Positions 9,033 to 17,462 of a stretch of DNA of 64,000 nucleotides are shown piece by piece. The stretch is from Pedobacter sp. PACM 27299 (GTDB taxonomy: Bacteria; Bacteroidota; Bacteroidia; Sphingobacteriales; Sphingobacteriaceae). How positions within the stretch are numbered: the stretch's first letter is position 1; each line of letters opens with the position of its first letter. Below the pieces are notes generated by a model that saw only the letters and a list, made by a program, of their open reading frames with translations, made no database searches and was not told the origin of the DNA. The stretch lies in assembly GCF_001412655.1 (NCBI RefSeq), contig NZ_CP012996.1:4650001-4714000 (forward strand), in the 5' to 3' direction. The translations under genes were made by a program, and so were the position numbers.

Positions 9033-9350
9033 AAGTAGTATTAGTTTTAGATGTTAAACGTCCTAATAAAAGTAGGTAAATATTTTCAAAACCTGCACCT
9101 ATTCCGGCTATTCATCGATATTTCATCTTTTTCCTACTCAAGACTAAGTATTTAACAACACTTTAATCGCGATTGTTTGGCAAAATAATAGTAGCTAAAT
9201 TGGAGGATAGTAAAAAATGTTTTAAGAAAACCCGATTTCGAAAAGCCTTTATTCCTACTAAACACACAATAATACTTTGTCTTGATAGTTTATATGTAAA
9301 CCAAATTCGTATTTTTGGAACGGGTACATATAATACCGCTTTGATAAAAC
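9033..9350. other. Divergent intergenic region between mscL and rpoN
   Basis: These 318 bases separate two divergent genes. A short plus-strand frame (9173-9358) overlaps rpoN and lacks protein-like composition. The only feature I support is a TAnnTTTG match at 9310-9317 facing rpoN. No clear promoter match or structured RNA was seen on the mscL side. Confidence 0.6.
9310..9317 (+). promoter_or_regulatory. Candidate -7 promoter element for rpoN
   Basis: TATTTTTG matches the Bacteroidota TAnnTTTG consensus and lies 33 bases before the ATG, giving a leader of roughly 28 bases. A TTTG (9276-9279) and a TTG (9282-9284) lie upstream, but their spacing is longer than the usual -33 distance. Confidence 0.45.
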
Positions 9351-10820
9351 ATGCTTAAACAACATCTACAACAAAAATTACTTCAAAAGCTCTCCCCTCA
9401 GCAAATCCAATTTATTAAATTGCTGCAAGTACCTACTGTTGCATTAGATACCAGAATTAAAGAAGAATTGGAAGAAAATCCAGCGCTTGAAGATCCCAGC
9501 TTAATGATTGCTGAAGAACCTAAAAGCGAGTATGATGATCTAAATGATACACCGGATGATTTTGATCCAGGTGCGAAGGAAGAAAACACAGATGAGTTTA
9601 ACGTAGATGATTATTTACAGGACGACAATGTAAACGACTATAGCACCTCTTATAACAATGAGGATGATGAAGAAAAAAAAGAAACTCCAATTGCGATTGA
9701 AAGTACTTTTTTTGAGAGTTTACAGGAACAGCTGGACCTGGTTCCATTATCAGATCAGGATTTCATCATTGGAAAGCAAATTATTGGTAGTTTAGACGAT
9801 GATGGTTACTTGCGCAGGCCAATCACCTCTATGATCGACGACCTTGCCTTCTCGCAAAATGCGATGGTAGAAGAAGAGGATGTTCTGGAGATGCTGAAAG
9901 TAATTCAAAGCTTCGATCCTCCGGGCATTGCAGCCAGAGACTTACAAGAGTGCCTTACCTTACAATTAAAGCGTAAAGATCCTTCCAATCCAATCATTCA
10001 GAAAGCCATTGTCATCGTAGAAAATTATCTGGATGAATTTACCAGAAAACACTACGATAAACTGGAAAAAGCTTTAGGACTGAACAGTGAAGACCTGAAA
10101 GAGATCATTGCGGAAATCCTGCGTTTAAATCCTAAACCTGGAGATTCCAATCAGGTGACGACTAAACAGCTGCAAGTTATTCCGGATTTTCATGTGAGCA
10201 ACAATGATGGAACATTAATTCTAACGCTAAATTCAAAAAATGCGCCTGAACTGAGAGTAAGCCGGTCCTATATTGACATGTTTGATCATTATGACAAAGC
10301 CGCACAAAAAGATAAAAAATTAAAAGAGGCCGTTCAGTTCGTAAAACAAAAGCTGGATTCTGCAAAATGGTTCATTGATGCCATTAAGCAAAGACAGCAG
10401 ACCTTGCTGAAAACGATGAATGCCATCATGCAATACCAATATGAGTACTTGCTTACCGGTGATGAGCGCAAAATGCGGCCAATGATCTTAAAAGACATTG
10501 CCGATAAAATTGACATGGACATTTCTACGGTTTCCAGGGTAGCAAACTCAAAATATGTACAAACGGAATTCGGCACTTTTCTATTGAAATCTTTCTTCTC
10601 TGAAGCTATCCAAACCGAAAGCGGCGAAGAAGTATCGAATAAAGAGGTGAAAAAAATCCTGGAAGACTGTATTGGAAATGAAGACAAGCGTAAGCCATTG
10701 GCAGACGAGAAACTGACAGAAATCCTAAAAGAACAAGGATATAATATTGCCAGAAGAACGGTTGCAAAATACAGGGAGCAAATGAATATCCCGGTGGCCC
10801 GTTTAAGAAAAGAGCTGTAA
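9351..10820 (+). CDS. rpoN: RNA polymerase sigma-54 factor
   Basis: A 489-residue RpoN. Region I is the Gln/Leu-rich N-terminus (LKQHLQQKLLQKLSPQQIQFIKLLQVP, then EELEENPAL). Region II is long and strongly acidic (about 50-125). The core-binding domain follows (SFDPPGIAARDLQECLTLQL near 190). The C-terminal HTH (ISTVSRVANSKYVQT) and the RpoN-box version ARRTVAKYREQMNIP close the protein. It directs polymerase to -24/-12 promoters together with AAA+ activators, none of which is encoded here. It is followed by a hairpin and convergent receiver genes. Confidence 0.97.
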   Translation: MLKQHLQQKLLQKLSPQQIQFIKLLQVPTVALDTRIKEELEENPALEDPSLMIAEEPKSEYDDLNDTPDDFDPGAKEENTDEFNVDDYLQDDNVNDYSTSYNNEDDEEKKETPIAIESTFFESLQEQLDLVPLSDQDFIIGKQIIGSLDDDGYLRRPITSMIDDLAFSQNAMVEEEDVLEMLKVIQSFDPPGIAARDLQECLTLQLKRKDPSNPIIQKAIVIVENYLDEFTRKHYDKLEKALGLNSEDLKEIIAEILRLNPKPGDSNQVTTKQLQVIPDFHVSNNDGTLILTLNSKNAPELRVSRSYIDMFDHYDKAAQKDKKLKEAVQFVKQKLDSAKWFIDAIKQRQQTLLKTMNAIMQYQYEYLLTGDERKMRPMILKDIADKIDMDISTVSRVANSKYVQTEFGTFLLKSFFSEAIQTESGEEVSNKEVKKILEDCIGNEDKRKPLADEKLTEILKEQGYNIARRTVAKYREQMNIPVARLRKEL

Positions 10821-10826
10821 AATATA

Positions 10827-10853
10827 AATGGGGACTATAAATCAGTCCCCATT
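10827..10853. terminator. Hairpin between rpoN and the convergent receiver gene
   Basis: Perfect 10-base arms AATGGGGACT (10827-10836) and AGTCCCCATT (10844-10853) with a 7-base loop. No T-run follows on the plus strand. The structure includes the last codons and stop of the convergent receiver gene, so it may protect or terminate both transcripts. Confidence 0.45.
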
Positions 10854-11302
10854 CTTAATAAGTTTTCCAGTTTCTCATTGGCTACCAATAAGCTGGCGGT
10901 GAGATCTCTGTTATCTTTTCTCAAAGTATAAAGTTCAAAGGCTTTCTCGATATTGATTCTCAAATCATCCTCCATCCAGGGTTTTTGAATGTATCGGTAC
11001 ACCTGCCCCTTATTAATTGCATCGATAACCGCGTTAATATCTGCATAACCCGTTAGTAAAATTCTAATCGGATCTGGAAAATCCGGAATAATAGATTCCA
11101 GAAACTCTATACCAGTGGTGACCGGCATTCTTTGATCCGTAACAATCACATGGATATCCTCAGATTCTAAAACTTTTCTACCCTCTATTGCAGAATTCGC
11201 AATGAAAATATTGAATTTACGGCGGAAGCTTGCTTTGAAAGCATTCAGGTTGTGAACTTCATCATCAACATAGAGAACGTTTACGGAAGTGTCAGAATTC
11301 AT
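10835..11302 (-). CDS. Stand-alone response regulator receiver (copy 1)
   Basis: A 155-residue single-domain regulator: acidic pair in VLYVDDEVHN, phospho-acceptor in VTDQRMPVTTG (Asp near residue 56), Thr/Lys switch residues in RILLTGYAD and YIQKPW. A C-terminal helix (about 120-150) has no DNA-binding domain. It is of the DQRMP receiver subtype. It aligns without gaps along its whole length with the neighbour at 11530-11997, so the two are a tandem duplication. The same receiver subtype forms the N-terminus of the hybrid at 17463. It probably acts by protein contact or as a phosphate sink. Confidence 0.92.
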   Translation of the reverse strand: MNSDTSVNVLYVDDEVHNLNAFKASFRRKFNIFIANSAIEGRKVLESEDIHVIVTDQRMPVTTGIEFLESIIPDFPDPIRILLTGYADINAVIDAINKGQVYRYIQKPWMEDDLRINIEKAFELYTLRKDNRDLTASLLVANEKLENLLRMGTDL

Positions 11303-11529
11303 AGAATTTTTGCCTTTTTTTTGTTAAATATATTTCAATTATTATGAACAAAAAAACTATTTAAAGATAAAAATCATTTGCGGTTTTATTCTTAAATAAT
11401 TACACAAATAGGCATTAAAATATCCATAGAAGGCGATTTATTAAAGAAATCATAAATTCATAAAGGACATCTTTTTCGGATCAATATCCGCACGAAACTG
11501 ATATCGATCCGAAATTCTGGTCCCGATCT

Positions 11530-11997
11530 TTAGGATAAGAGACTTTGGCGGAATAAAAATTCCAGCTGTTGATTCACGATTAATAATTTTTCTGTGAGCT
11601 CCCGGTTTTCTTTTCTTAACGAATAGATTTCAAAAGCTTTTTCAATATTGATCCTTAGATCTTCTGCCATCCAGGGCTTCTGAATGTATTTATAAACCTG
11701 CCCTTTGTTGATGGCGTCAATTACAGCATTAATATCAGCGTAACCTGTAAGCAATATTCTGATAGGTTCAGGAAAATCAGGAATGATAGATTCCAGGAAC
11801 TCAATTCCCGTCATGACAGGCATCCGCTGATCGGTAATGATCACATGGATTAATTGCTTTTCCAAAACCTTTCTCCCCTCCTCTGCCGACTCAGCGGTAA
11901 AGACATTAAACATTCTTCTAAATCCCGCTTTAAAAGAGTTCAGATTGTGAGCTTCATCGTCTATGTACAGGACATTTATGGATGCGTTAGAATTCAT
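11530..11997 (-). CDS. Stand-alone response regulator receiver (copy 2)
   Basis: A 155-residue receiver paralogous to 10835-11302, with identical length, the same DDE pair, the same DQRMP acceptor block (Asp near residue 56) and the same YIQKPW lysine. The sequences diverge mainly in the C-terminal helix (ENRELTEKLLIVNQQLEFLF). There is no output domain. It is separated from copy 1 by 227 bases of AT-rich DNA and lies divergent from the operon that starts at 12263, sharing a 265-base upstream region with it. This suggests joint regulation and a role as partner of the kinases in that operon. Confidence 0.92.
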   Translation of the reverse strand: MNSNASINVLYIDDEAHNLNSFKAGFRRMFNVFTAESAEEGRKVLEKQLIHVIITDQRMPVMTGIEFLESIIPDFPEPIRILLTGYADINAVIDAINKGQVYKYIQKPWMAEDLRINIEKAFEIYSLRKENRELTEKLLIVNQQLEFLFRQSLLS

Positions 11998-12178
11998 CTT
12001 ATGAATTTAATATAATTTTTTTAAATATATTGCTTTTATAAGGTTCAATGAAGTAATTTGGTTGAAAATTTCTAAGAATAGAATATTTCTATCCTATTTT
12101 TTTGGGTAGGAATCAAAGGAATGGCGCTCATTATTAGTAGGTAACGCATTAATTAAAATTAACATCTCCATAATAATA

Positions 12179-12218
12179 AAAATTATACTTTCATTATAAC
12201 GGTTAAAAGTATAATTTT
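12179..12218. promoter_or_regulatory. 13-bp perfect inverted repeat upstream of signalling operon
   Basis: AAAATTATACTTT at 12179-12191 is mirrored by AAAGTATAATTTT at 12206-12218, with a 14-base spacer. It ends 6 bases before AATTTTTG (12224-12231), a one-mismatch version of the TAnnTTTG -7 element, and 44 bases before the ATG at 12263. Its place over the core promoter fits an operator. A hairpin reading is possible but has no T-run. Confidence 0.55.
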
Positions 12219-12262
12219 AATAGAATTTTTGTAATGATTAAAGGGTATATCTCATAGAACAA

Positions 12263-14599
12263 ATGCAATTAGATAAAGAATTACGTCAACTTAAAAAAGA
12301 GCTAGCTTCGCAAACAAAAAAGTATAGTGAAATCTATACTCCAATATTTTTTAGAATTCTAAATCGAGAAGATCAATCTTCGCTATTGAATTTGCTTAAA
12401 GAAAAACCACATATCCAGGTTTTTGACAGCATTACAAATCAACTCACTGACCTGGTTAAAGGCCTAAATCCAACTTTAGTACTGAGCAAAGATCAAATCG
12501 ACGAGCTTATAGTAAAACGTTTGAATGGCCAGGACGCAGATACTTATGGTGTTTGGGTTTATTATCCATGGATTGAGAAATTGGTTCATATCCTTGACAA
12601 AGAAGAATTTATCCTTGTTCGAACCAATAGGAACAAGCATAAAATTACACAGCAGGAACAAGATCAGCTGATGGAGAAGAAAATTGGTGTAATCGGCCTT
12701 TCTGTTGGCCAATCCGTTTCCCTGACCCTGGCTATTGAGCGTGGATGCGGGGAATTGCGCATTGCAGACTTTGACCACCTGGACCTCACTAACCTCAATC
12801 GCATCCGCAGTGGTGTTCAAAATGTAGATTTAAGAAAAACGGTGATTGTAGCCAGAGAGATTGCGGAAATTGACCCGTTTCTAAAAGTAACTTGTTTCCA
12901 CGAAGGCATCACTGAAGAAAATATTGAAAGCTTCTTAACAGAAAACGGAAAATTAGACCTTTTAATTGATGAGTGTGATGGCATCGACATTAAAATTCTT
13001 TGCAGAGTAAAAGCAAAAGCCCATCAGATTCCGGTATTGATGGAAGCCAGTGATAGAGGCACCATCGATATTGAGCGTTTTGACCTGGAGCCAAATCGTC
13101 CAATTTTACATGGATATATTGAGCATCTGGACATTTCTAAAGTCAAACACCTTAAAACCAACGAAGAAAAAATACCTTATATTTTGCCGATTGCAGGCGT
13201 AGAAACTTTATCCACCAGGATGAAGGCTTCGATGATTGAAATCCAGCAAACCATCACTTCTTGGCCTCAGCTGGCCAGCGCCGTTACTTATGGCGGTGGT
13301 ATCACAGCGGATTTGTCGAGGAGAATATTGCTACAAGAGCTTTCCGTTTCAGGTCGCTTCTTTGTAGACATCGAAGAGATCATCGCAGATCCTGTAAAAG
13401 AAAATACACATACTGAAATCCTGAAACCCGCGAAAGGAATTTCCTTTCCGGAGATGGAGGTGCTTGCTGCACAGTTAAAAATTGAAAAAGCAGTAAATGC
13501 GATTGAATTAGACGGCGAACAGCTGGACGAACTCCTGCATACCGCACAAAGAGGAAGCTCAGCTGGAAACAATCAACCCTGGAAATGGCTGTATAAAGAC
13601 GGTGCCTTACTTCTTTTCCATGATACTGAACGCTCCTTCTCTTTTGCAAATCATAAAAATATCGTGGCTTATGTCGGTTTCGGACTAACTCTGGAGAGCA
13701 TCCGATTAAAAGCGGAGACGCTCAACCTGCAAGTGCAGGAGCAGCTTTTTCCTGACCCTCAAATTCCAGAATTAATAGCGGTGCTGCAGTTTTCAAATAT
13801 AGCAGCAGCACATAAAAAAGATGGTCTTGCGGATTTTACCGACCTAAGAAATACCAACAGAAATCAACCTAAAGTCATCAAAGCCATTCCTGCCGAGACA
13901 TTAGCCGAAATAAAAGCAGAAACTGAGCAGGTAGCAGGCGCGAAAATATATTTTATTGAAGATGCAGCAGCCATCCAAAAAGTGGCAAACATCATGGGCG
14001 AATCAGATAAACTCCGTTTGTATACTCCTACCGGTCACCACGAACTCTTCAACCTGGAGCTGAGATTTACCAAAGAAGAAAGTGAAAGAACTGGTGATGG
14101 ATTGGATCTGGAGTCCTTTGGTCTAACAGCTGGAGAAGCCATTGGGATGAGAATTGCAAAAGACCCAAAGGTGCTGGACTTACTGAAACACTGGAAAATG
14201 GGTACAGGATTGGAACGCTTGTCGAAAAAATCCGGACTGGCTTCCTCAGCAATTGCTTTGGTCACTATGCCTAATTATACCTCTTCTGATTTCATTAAAG
14301 GGGGAAAAGCAGTAGAGCGGATGTGGTTAACCGCCAATCGTGCAGGAATTTCCCTTCATCCGATGACGGCGAGCATTTTACACTTCAACATTTTAAAATA
14401 CGGAGATGGACTGAATCAGGATCTTTATCTTAAAAACAAGTTTTCTGAATTAAATGAGATTTTCTACAATTGCTTTCCAACAGTAAATGAGCAGGAAGTG
14501 AGCGTTTTTCTATGTAGATTATTCTATGCAGAAGCAGAAGGAACACCTTCGAAACGTTTACCAATAGATAAAATATTCATAGCTAATTTAACCCAATAA
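12263..14599 (+). CDS. ThiF/E1-like domain fused to nitroreductase (Rv1355c family)
   Basis: A 778-residue two-domain protein. After an N-terminal extension (1-135) comes an E1/ThiF nucleotide-binding domain (about 137-300): strand IGVIGLSVGQS in place of the usual Gly-rich loop, RIADFDHLDLTNLNR with the adenylation Asp/Arg, and LLIDECDG. No CxxC zinc pairs were seen. The C-terminal part (about 400-770) is nitroreductase-like, with the FMN-binding block AQRGSSAGNNQPWKW near 427-441. The combination is that of mycobacterial Rv1355c-type proteins, whose function is not settled. By analogy E1 domains activate carboxylates with ATP and nitroreductases use FMN. It abuts the next gene with no gap. 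Confidence 0.85.
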   Translation: MQLDKELRQLKKELASQTKKYSEIYTPIFFRILNREDQSSLLNLLKEKPHIQVFDSITNQLTDLVKGLNPTLVLSKDQIDELIVKRLNGQDADTYGVWVYYPWIEKLVHILDKEEFILVRTNRNKHKITQQEQDQLMEKKIGVIGLSVGQSVSLTLAIERGCGELRIADFDHLDLTNLNRIRSGVQNVDLRKTVIVAREIAEIDPFLKVTCFHEGITEENIESFLTENGKLDLLIDECDGIDIKILCRVKAKAHQIPVLMEASDRGTIDIERFDLEPNRPILHGYIEHLDISKVKHLKTNEEKIPYILPIAGVETLSTRMKASMIEIQQTITSWPQLASAVTYGGGITADLSRRILLQELSVSGRFFVDIEEIIADPVKENTHTEILKPAKGISFPEMEVLAAQLKIEKAVNAIELDGEQLDELLHTAQRGSSAGNNQPWKWLYKDGALLLFHDTERSFSFANHKNIVAYVGFGLTLESIRLKAETLNLQVQEQLFPDPQIPELIAVLQFSNIAAAHKKDGLADFTDLRNTNRNQPKVIKAIPAETLAEIKAETEQVAGAKIYFIEDAAAIQKVANIMGESDKLRLYTPTGHHELFNLELRFTKEESERTGDGLDLESFGLTAGEAIGMRIAKDPKVLDLLKHWKMGTGLERLSKKSGLASSAIALVTMPNYTSSDFIKGGKAVERMWLTANRAGISLHPMTASILHFNILKYGDGLNQDLYLKNKFSELNEIFYNCFPTVNEQEVSVFLCRLFYAEAEGTPSKRLPIDKIFIANLTQ

Positions 14600-15289
14600 A
14601 TGGTAAAGTTCACCGCATTTAAGGCGACAGATAACGAGGCTTTATGTCATAAATTTATAGATGGCCATCGAAAGGTGTTGGAAATCTACGGCATCACCAT
14701 GATCACCTCGGCGAAACACGCTTGGATGCAGCATGAAAATACTTATGTCATCCTGGTAGAATCTACGGAAGATGGGCGGGCATTGGGTGGCGCGCGAATT
14801 CAGATTGCCGATGAGGACTTGCCGCTTCCGATAGAAGATGCGATTGGAAAACTGGATCCTAAAATATTTGATCAGCTGAAAGAAAGAAAACTACTGAAAA
14901 CAGGCGAACTTTGCGGTCTTTGGAACTCCAGAGAAATTGCAGGATTCGGAATTGGCAGTATCTTTTTAATCCGCGCTTCTGTGGCATTGGCTTACACGCT
15001 TGGACTGCATAGCTTATTTGCTTTATGTGCTCCAGCAACCGTTAGAGGTGGTAAAAGAACTGGTTTTGATGTGAATATTGCCGTTGGTAACAATGGACAA
15101 TTTTACTATCCTAAACTTGATTTGATTGCTACAGCAGTAATTATTGACAATTTAAGAACCCTGGAAAAAGCCGAACCTACCATTAGAGAGCTGGTTTTTG
15201 ACCTCATTGAAAATCCTGTACAGGTGCGCTCGGAAACAGGCCCTAAAGGAGACGTAGATATCATGTACGATTTAAAGTTTAACAGATAA
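14600..15289 (+). CDS. GNAT-fold acyltransferase, N-acyl-amino-acid-synthase-like
   Basis: A 229-residue protein. The middle (about 95-165) carries a GNAT-like pattern: strand ELCGLWNSREIAGFGIGSIFLIRASVALAYTLG resembles the acyl-CoA-binding turn and helix of acetyltransferases and of N-acyl-amino-acid and autoinducer synthases, followed by SLFALCAPATVRGGKRTGF. The match is by eye and moderate. Its ATG touches the preceding TAA, and its own stop overlaps the next start (TAATG), so it is made together with the E1-nitroreductase and the sensor kinase. A role in making an acylated small molecule is plausible but inferred. Confidence 0.65.
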   Translation: MVKFTAFKATDNEALCHKFIDGHRKVLEIYGITMITSAKHAWMQHENTYVILVESTEDGRALGGARIQIADEDLPLPIEDAIGKLDPKIFDQLKERKLLKTGELCGLWNSREIAGFGIGSIFLIRASVALAYTLGLHSLFALCAPATVRGGKRTGFDVNIAVGNNGQFYYPKLDLIATAVIIDNLRTLEKAEPTIRELVFDLIENPVQVRSETGPKGDVDIMYDLKFNR

Positions 15290-17451
15290 TGCAGTACCTA
15301 AATAGTTTAAAGCAAACTCCACAATTATTTTGTTTGATGATGCTTTTTTTGCTGGGGATTGGTTCTGCAAATGCACAATTGATTCAGCTAAACGGCGCAG
15401 CTACCACGCCAATTAACATCAGTGACCAGGTTTCCACCTATGAAGATTCTTCAGGAAACCGTTCCCTGGAAGAAGTCATCAAAAACGGGAAGTTTATCCC
15501 TAATCACCATAAAATCGCCAATTTCGGACTCACAAAATCTACGATCTGGATCAGGTTCAACGTGGCAGATGCTCAAAAACCAACGGATTTTTTTCTTCAA
15601 TTGAAAAGTCCAAATCTGGATAAAGTTGCATTTTATTATCCGGAGCATGGACAATACAGAGAGATTAAATCAGGAAATGAGGTTTCTATCCATCAGCGTG
15701 ATGTGGTACATCAGGACCCAATTTTCAGACTGAGAACAAGTACAGATACCACCACCTACTACCTTAAAGTTTCTGCATCCAGTCCGATTACACTGCCTTT
15801 ATTTATAGGTTCCTATACCTCTATTATGCAAGGTTTAAACCTGGAAAGTAACGTTTTCAGCTTGTATATCGGCCTGATTATCACTATGTTTTTATATAAT
15901 ATCTTTATATATTTCACGGTAAGGGACCGCAGTTACTTATTTTATGTAGTCTATATCTTTAGCGTTGGCTTTACACAGCTTTCTCTACAGGGCTATGCGT
16001 TCTCTTTGCTTTGGGGTGATAACCTGAACTTAAATAATCAGGGACTGATATTTTCCATTGTTTTCGTAGGAATCGCTTCAATTCTCTTTACCAAAGAATT
16101 CCTCCACGTTAAAAACTTCTACCGCAAGGTCAATCGCTACCTGAACATTTTAATCCTGCTTTACCTGCTGTGCTTTGCCATCAGCCTCGTAGGCTATCCG
16201 GTAGAAGCACAAATGGCTTTGCAGCTGCTGACCATCATCGCTTCCATCTCAGTTATTGTTACAGGTATCTTAATTTATAGAAAAAAATACCGTCCAGCTT
16301 TATATTTTACAATTTCATGGTCTTGCTTCCTAATCGGAGTTATTATATTCATCATGAAGGATATCGGTATACTTTCCTATACCTTCTTAACGAATAATGC
16401 GATTTTGATTGGATCGGGTTTAGAAGCCGTATTGCTATCTTTTGCACTTGCCGACAAGATCAACATCTTTAAGAAAGAGAAAGAAGAATCACAATCAGAG
16501 GCTCTGCGAATCCTGACGGAGAATGAAAAACTAGTACGTGAACAAAACGTCCTGTTAGAAATTAAAGTAAAGGAAAGAACAGAAGCGCTGGAAAATATCA
16601 ACACCAGTTTAAATGATGCTTTATCTAACCTGAAAGAGACCCAATCTCAATTGGTAGATTCGGAAAAAATGGCTTCTTTGGGTCAGCTTACTGCCGGTAT
16701 TGCACATGAGATCAACAATCCGATCAATTTTGTGACCTCTAATATCAAGCCGCTTCAGATGGATATTGACGACCTGAATCAGCTGATCGATATGTATGAA
16801 AACGTTGATCCTGCAAAGGACCTCCATCCACAGCTCAGCGAAATTGAGAATTTTAAACGATCTATTGACCTTGATTTCGTAAGAGAAGAGATTAAATCCC
16901 TGCTTTCAGGAATTGGTGAAGGCGCAACACGTACTGCAGAAATCATCAGAAGTCTGAAAAATTTCAGCAGACTGGATGAAAATGACACCAAACCCGTGGA
17001 CTTGAATGAAGGCCTGGATTCTACCCTGGTTCTATTGAGAAGTACCTTCCCTGGAAATCTACAGATTGTGAAGAGTTATGGTACGCTGCCAAAAGTAGAA
17101 TGTATGCCTGGAAAAATCAACCAGGTATTTATGAACCTGATCAGCAATGCCATCCAGGCGATTAAAGGAAAACAAGTACCAGATACAGAGGAACAATTGA
17201 GCATCAGCACCTGGCAAGAAGGAGAAGAAGTGAAAATCAGTATTAAAGATTCAGGATCAGGAATGACTGAAGAAGTTAAACAAAAGATTTTTGAACCATT
17301 TTTCACGACTAAAGATGTTGGAGAAGGCACAGGATTGGGCTTATCTATCGTCTTTAGAATCATTGAAAACCATCGTGGACGTATAGATGTTGTGACAAAA
17401 GTAAATCAAGGTACAGAATTTATTATTACCTTACCAGTAATCTCACGATAA
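15289..17451 (+). CDS. 7TM-DISM sensor histidine kinase
   Basis: A 720-residue membrane kinase. Signal peptide (1-30, LFLLGIGSANAQ); extracellular 7TMR-DISMED2-like beta domain (about 35-165, with WIRFNVAD); seven transmembrane helices (about 185-390); coiled coil (390-460); HisKA with GIAHEINNPINF (His near 473); HATPase with N-box NLISNAIQAI, G1 DSGSGM, FFTTK and G2 GTGLGLSIV (about 600-715). 7TM-DISM proteins are thought to bind extracellular carbohydrates or small molecules. It overlaps the acyltransferase stop by one base and precedes the hybrid kinase by 11 bases, placing a sensor directly behind two candidate biosynthetic enzymes. Confidence 0.95.
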   Translation: MQYLNSLKQTPQLFCLMMLFLLGIGSANAQLIQLNGAATTPINISDQVSTYEDSSGNRSLEEVIKNGKFIPNHHKIANFGLTKSTIWIRFNVADAQKPTDFFLQLKSPNLDKVAFYYPEHGQYREIKSGNEVSIHQRDVVHQDPIFRLRTSTDTTTYYLKVSASSPITLPLFIGSYTSIMQGLNLESNVFSLYIGLIITMFLYNIFIYFTVRDRSYLFYVVYIFSVGFTQLSLQGYAFSLLWGDNLNLNNQGLIFSIVFVGIASILFTKEFLHVKNFYRKVNRYLNILILLYLLCFAISLVGYPVEAQMALQLLTIIASISVIVTGILIYRKKYRPALYFTISWSCFLIGVIIFIMKDIGILSYTFLTNNAILIGSGLEAVLLSFALADKINIFKKEKEESQSEALRILTENEKLVREQNVLLEIKVKERTEALENINTSLNDALSNLKETQSQLVDSEKMASLGQLTAGIAHEINNPINFVTSNIKPLQMDIDDLNQLIDMYENVDPAKDLHPQLSEIENFKRSIDLDFVREEIKSLLSGIGEGATRTAEIIRSLKNFSRLDENDTKPVDLNEGLDSTLVLLRSTFPGNLQIVKSYGTLPKVECMPGKINQVFMNLISNAIQAIKGKQVPDTEEQLSISTWQEGEEVKISIKDSGSGMTEEVKQKIFEPFFTTKDVGEGTGLGLSIVFRIIENHRGRIDVVTKVNQGTEFIITLPVISR

Positions 17452-17462
17452 TAAACTTTATT

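Noticed and set aside
9173..9358. Short plus-strand frame between mscL and rpoN
   Set aside because: It overlaps rpoN, spans the probable rpoN promoter and has no protein-like composition.
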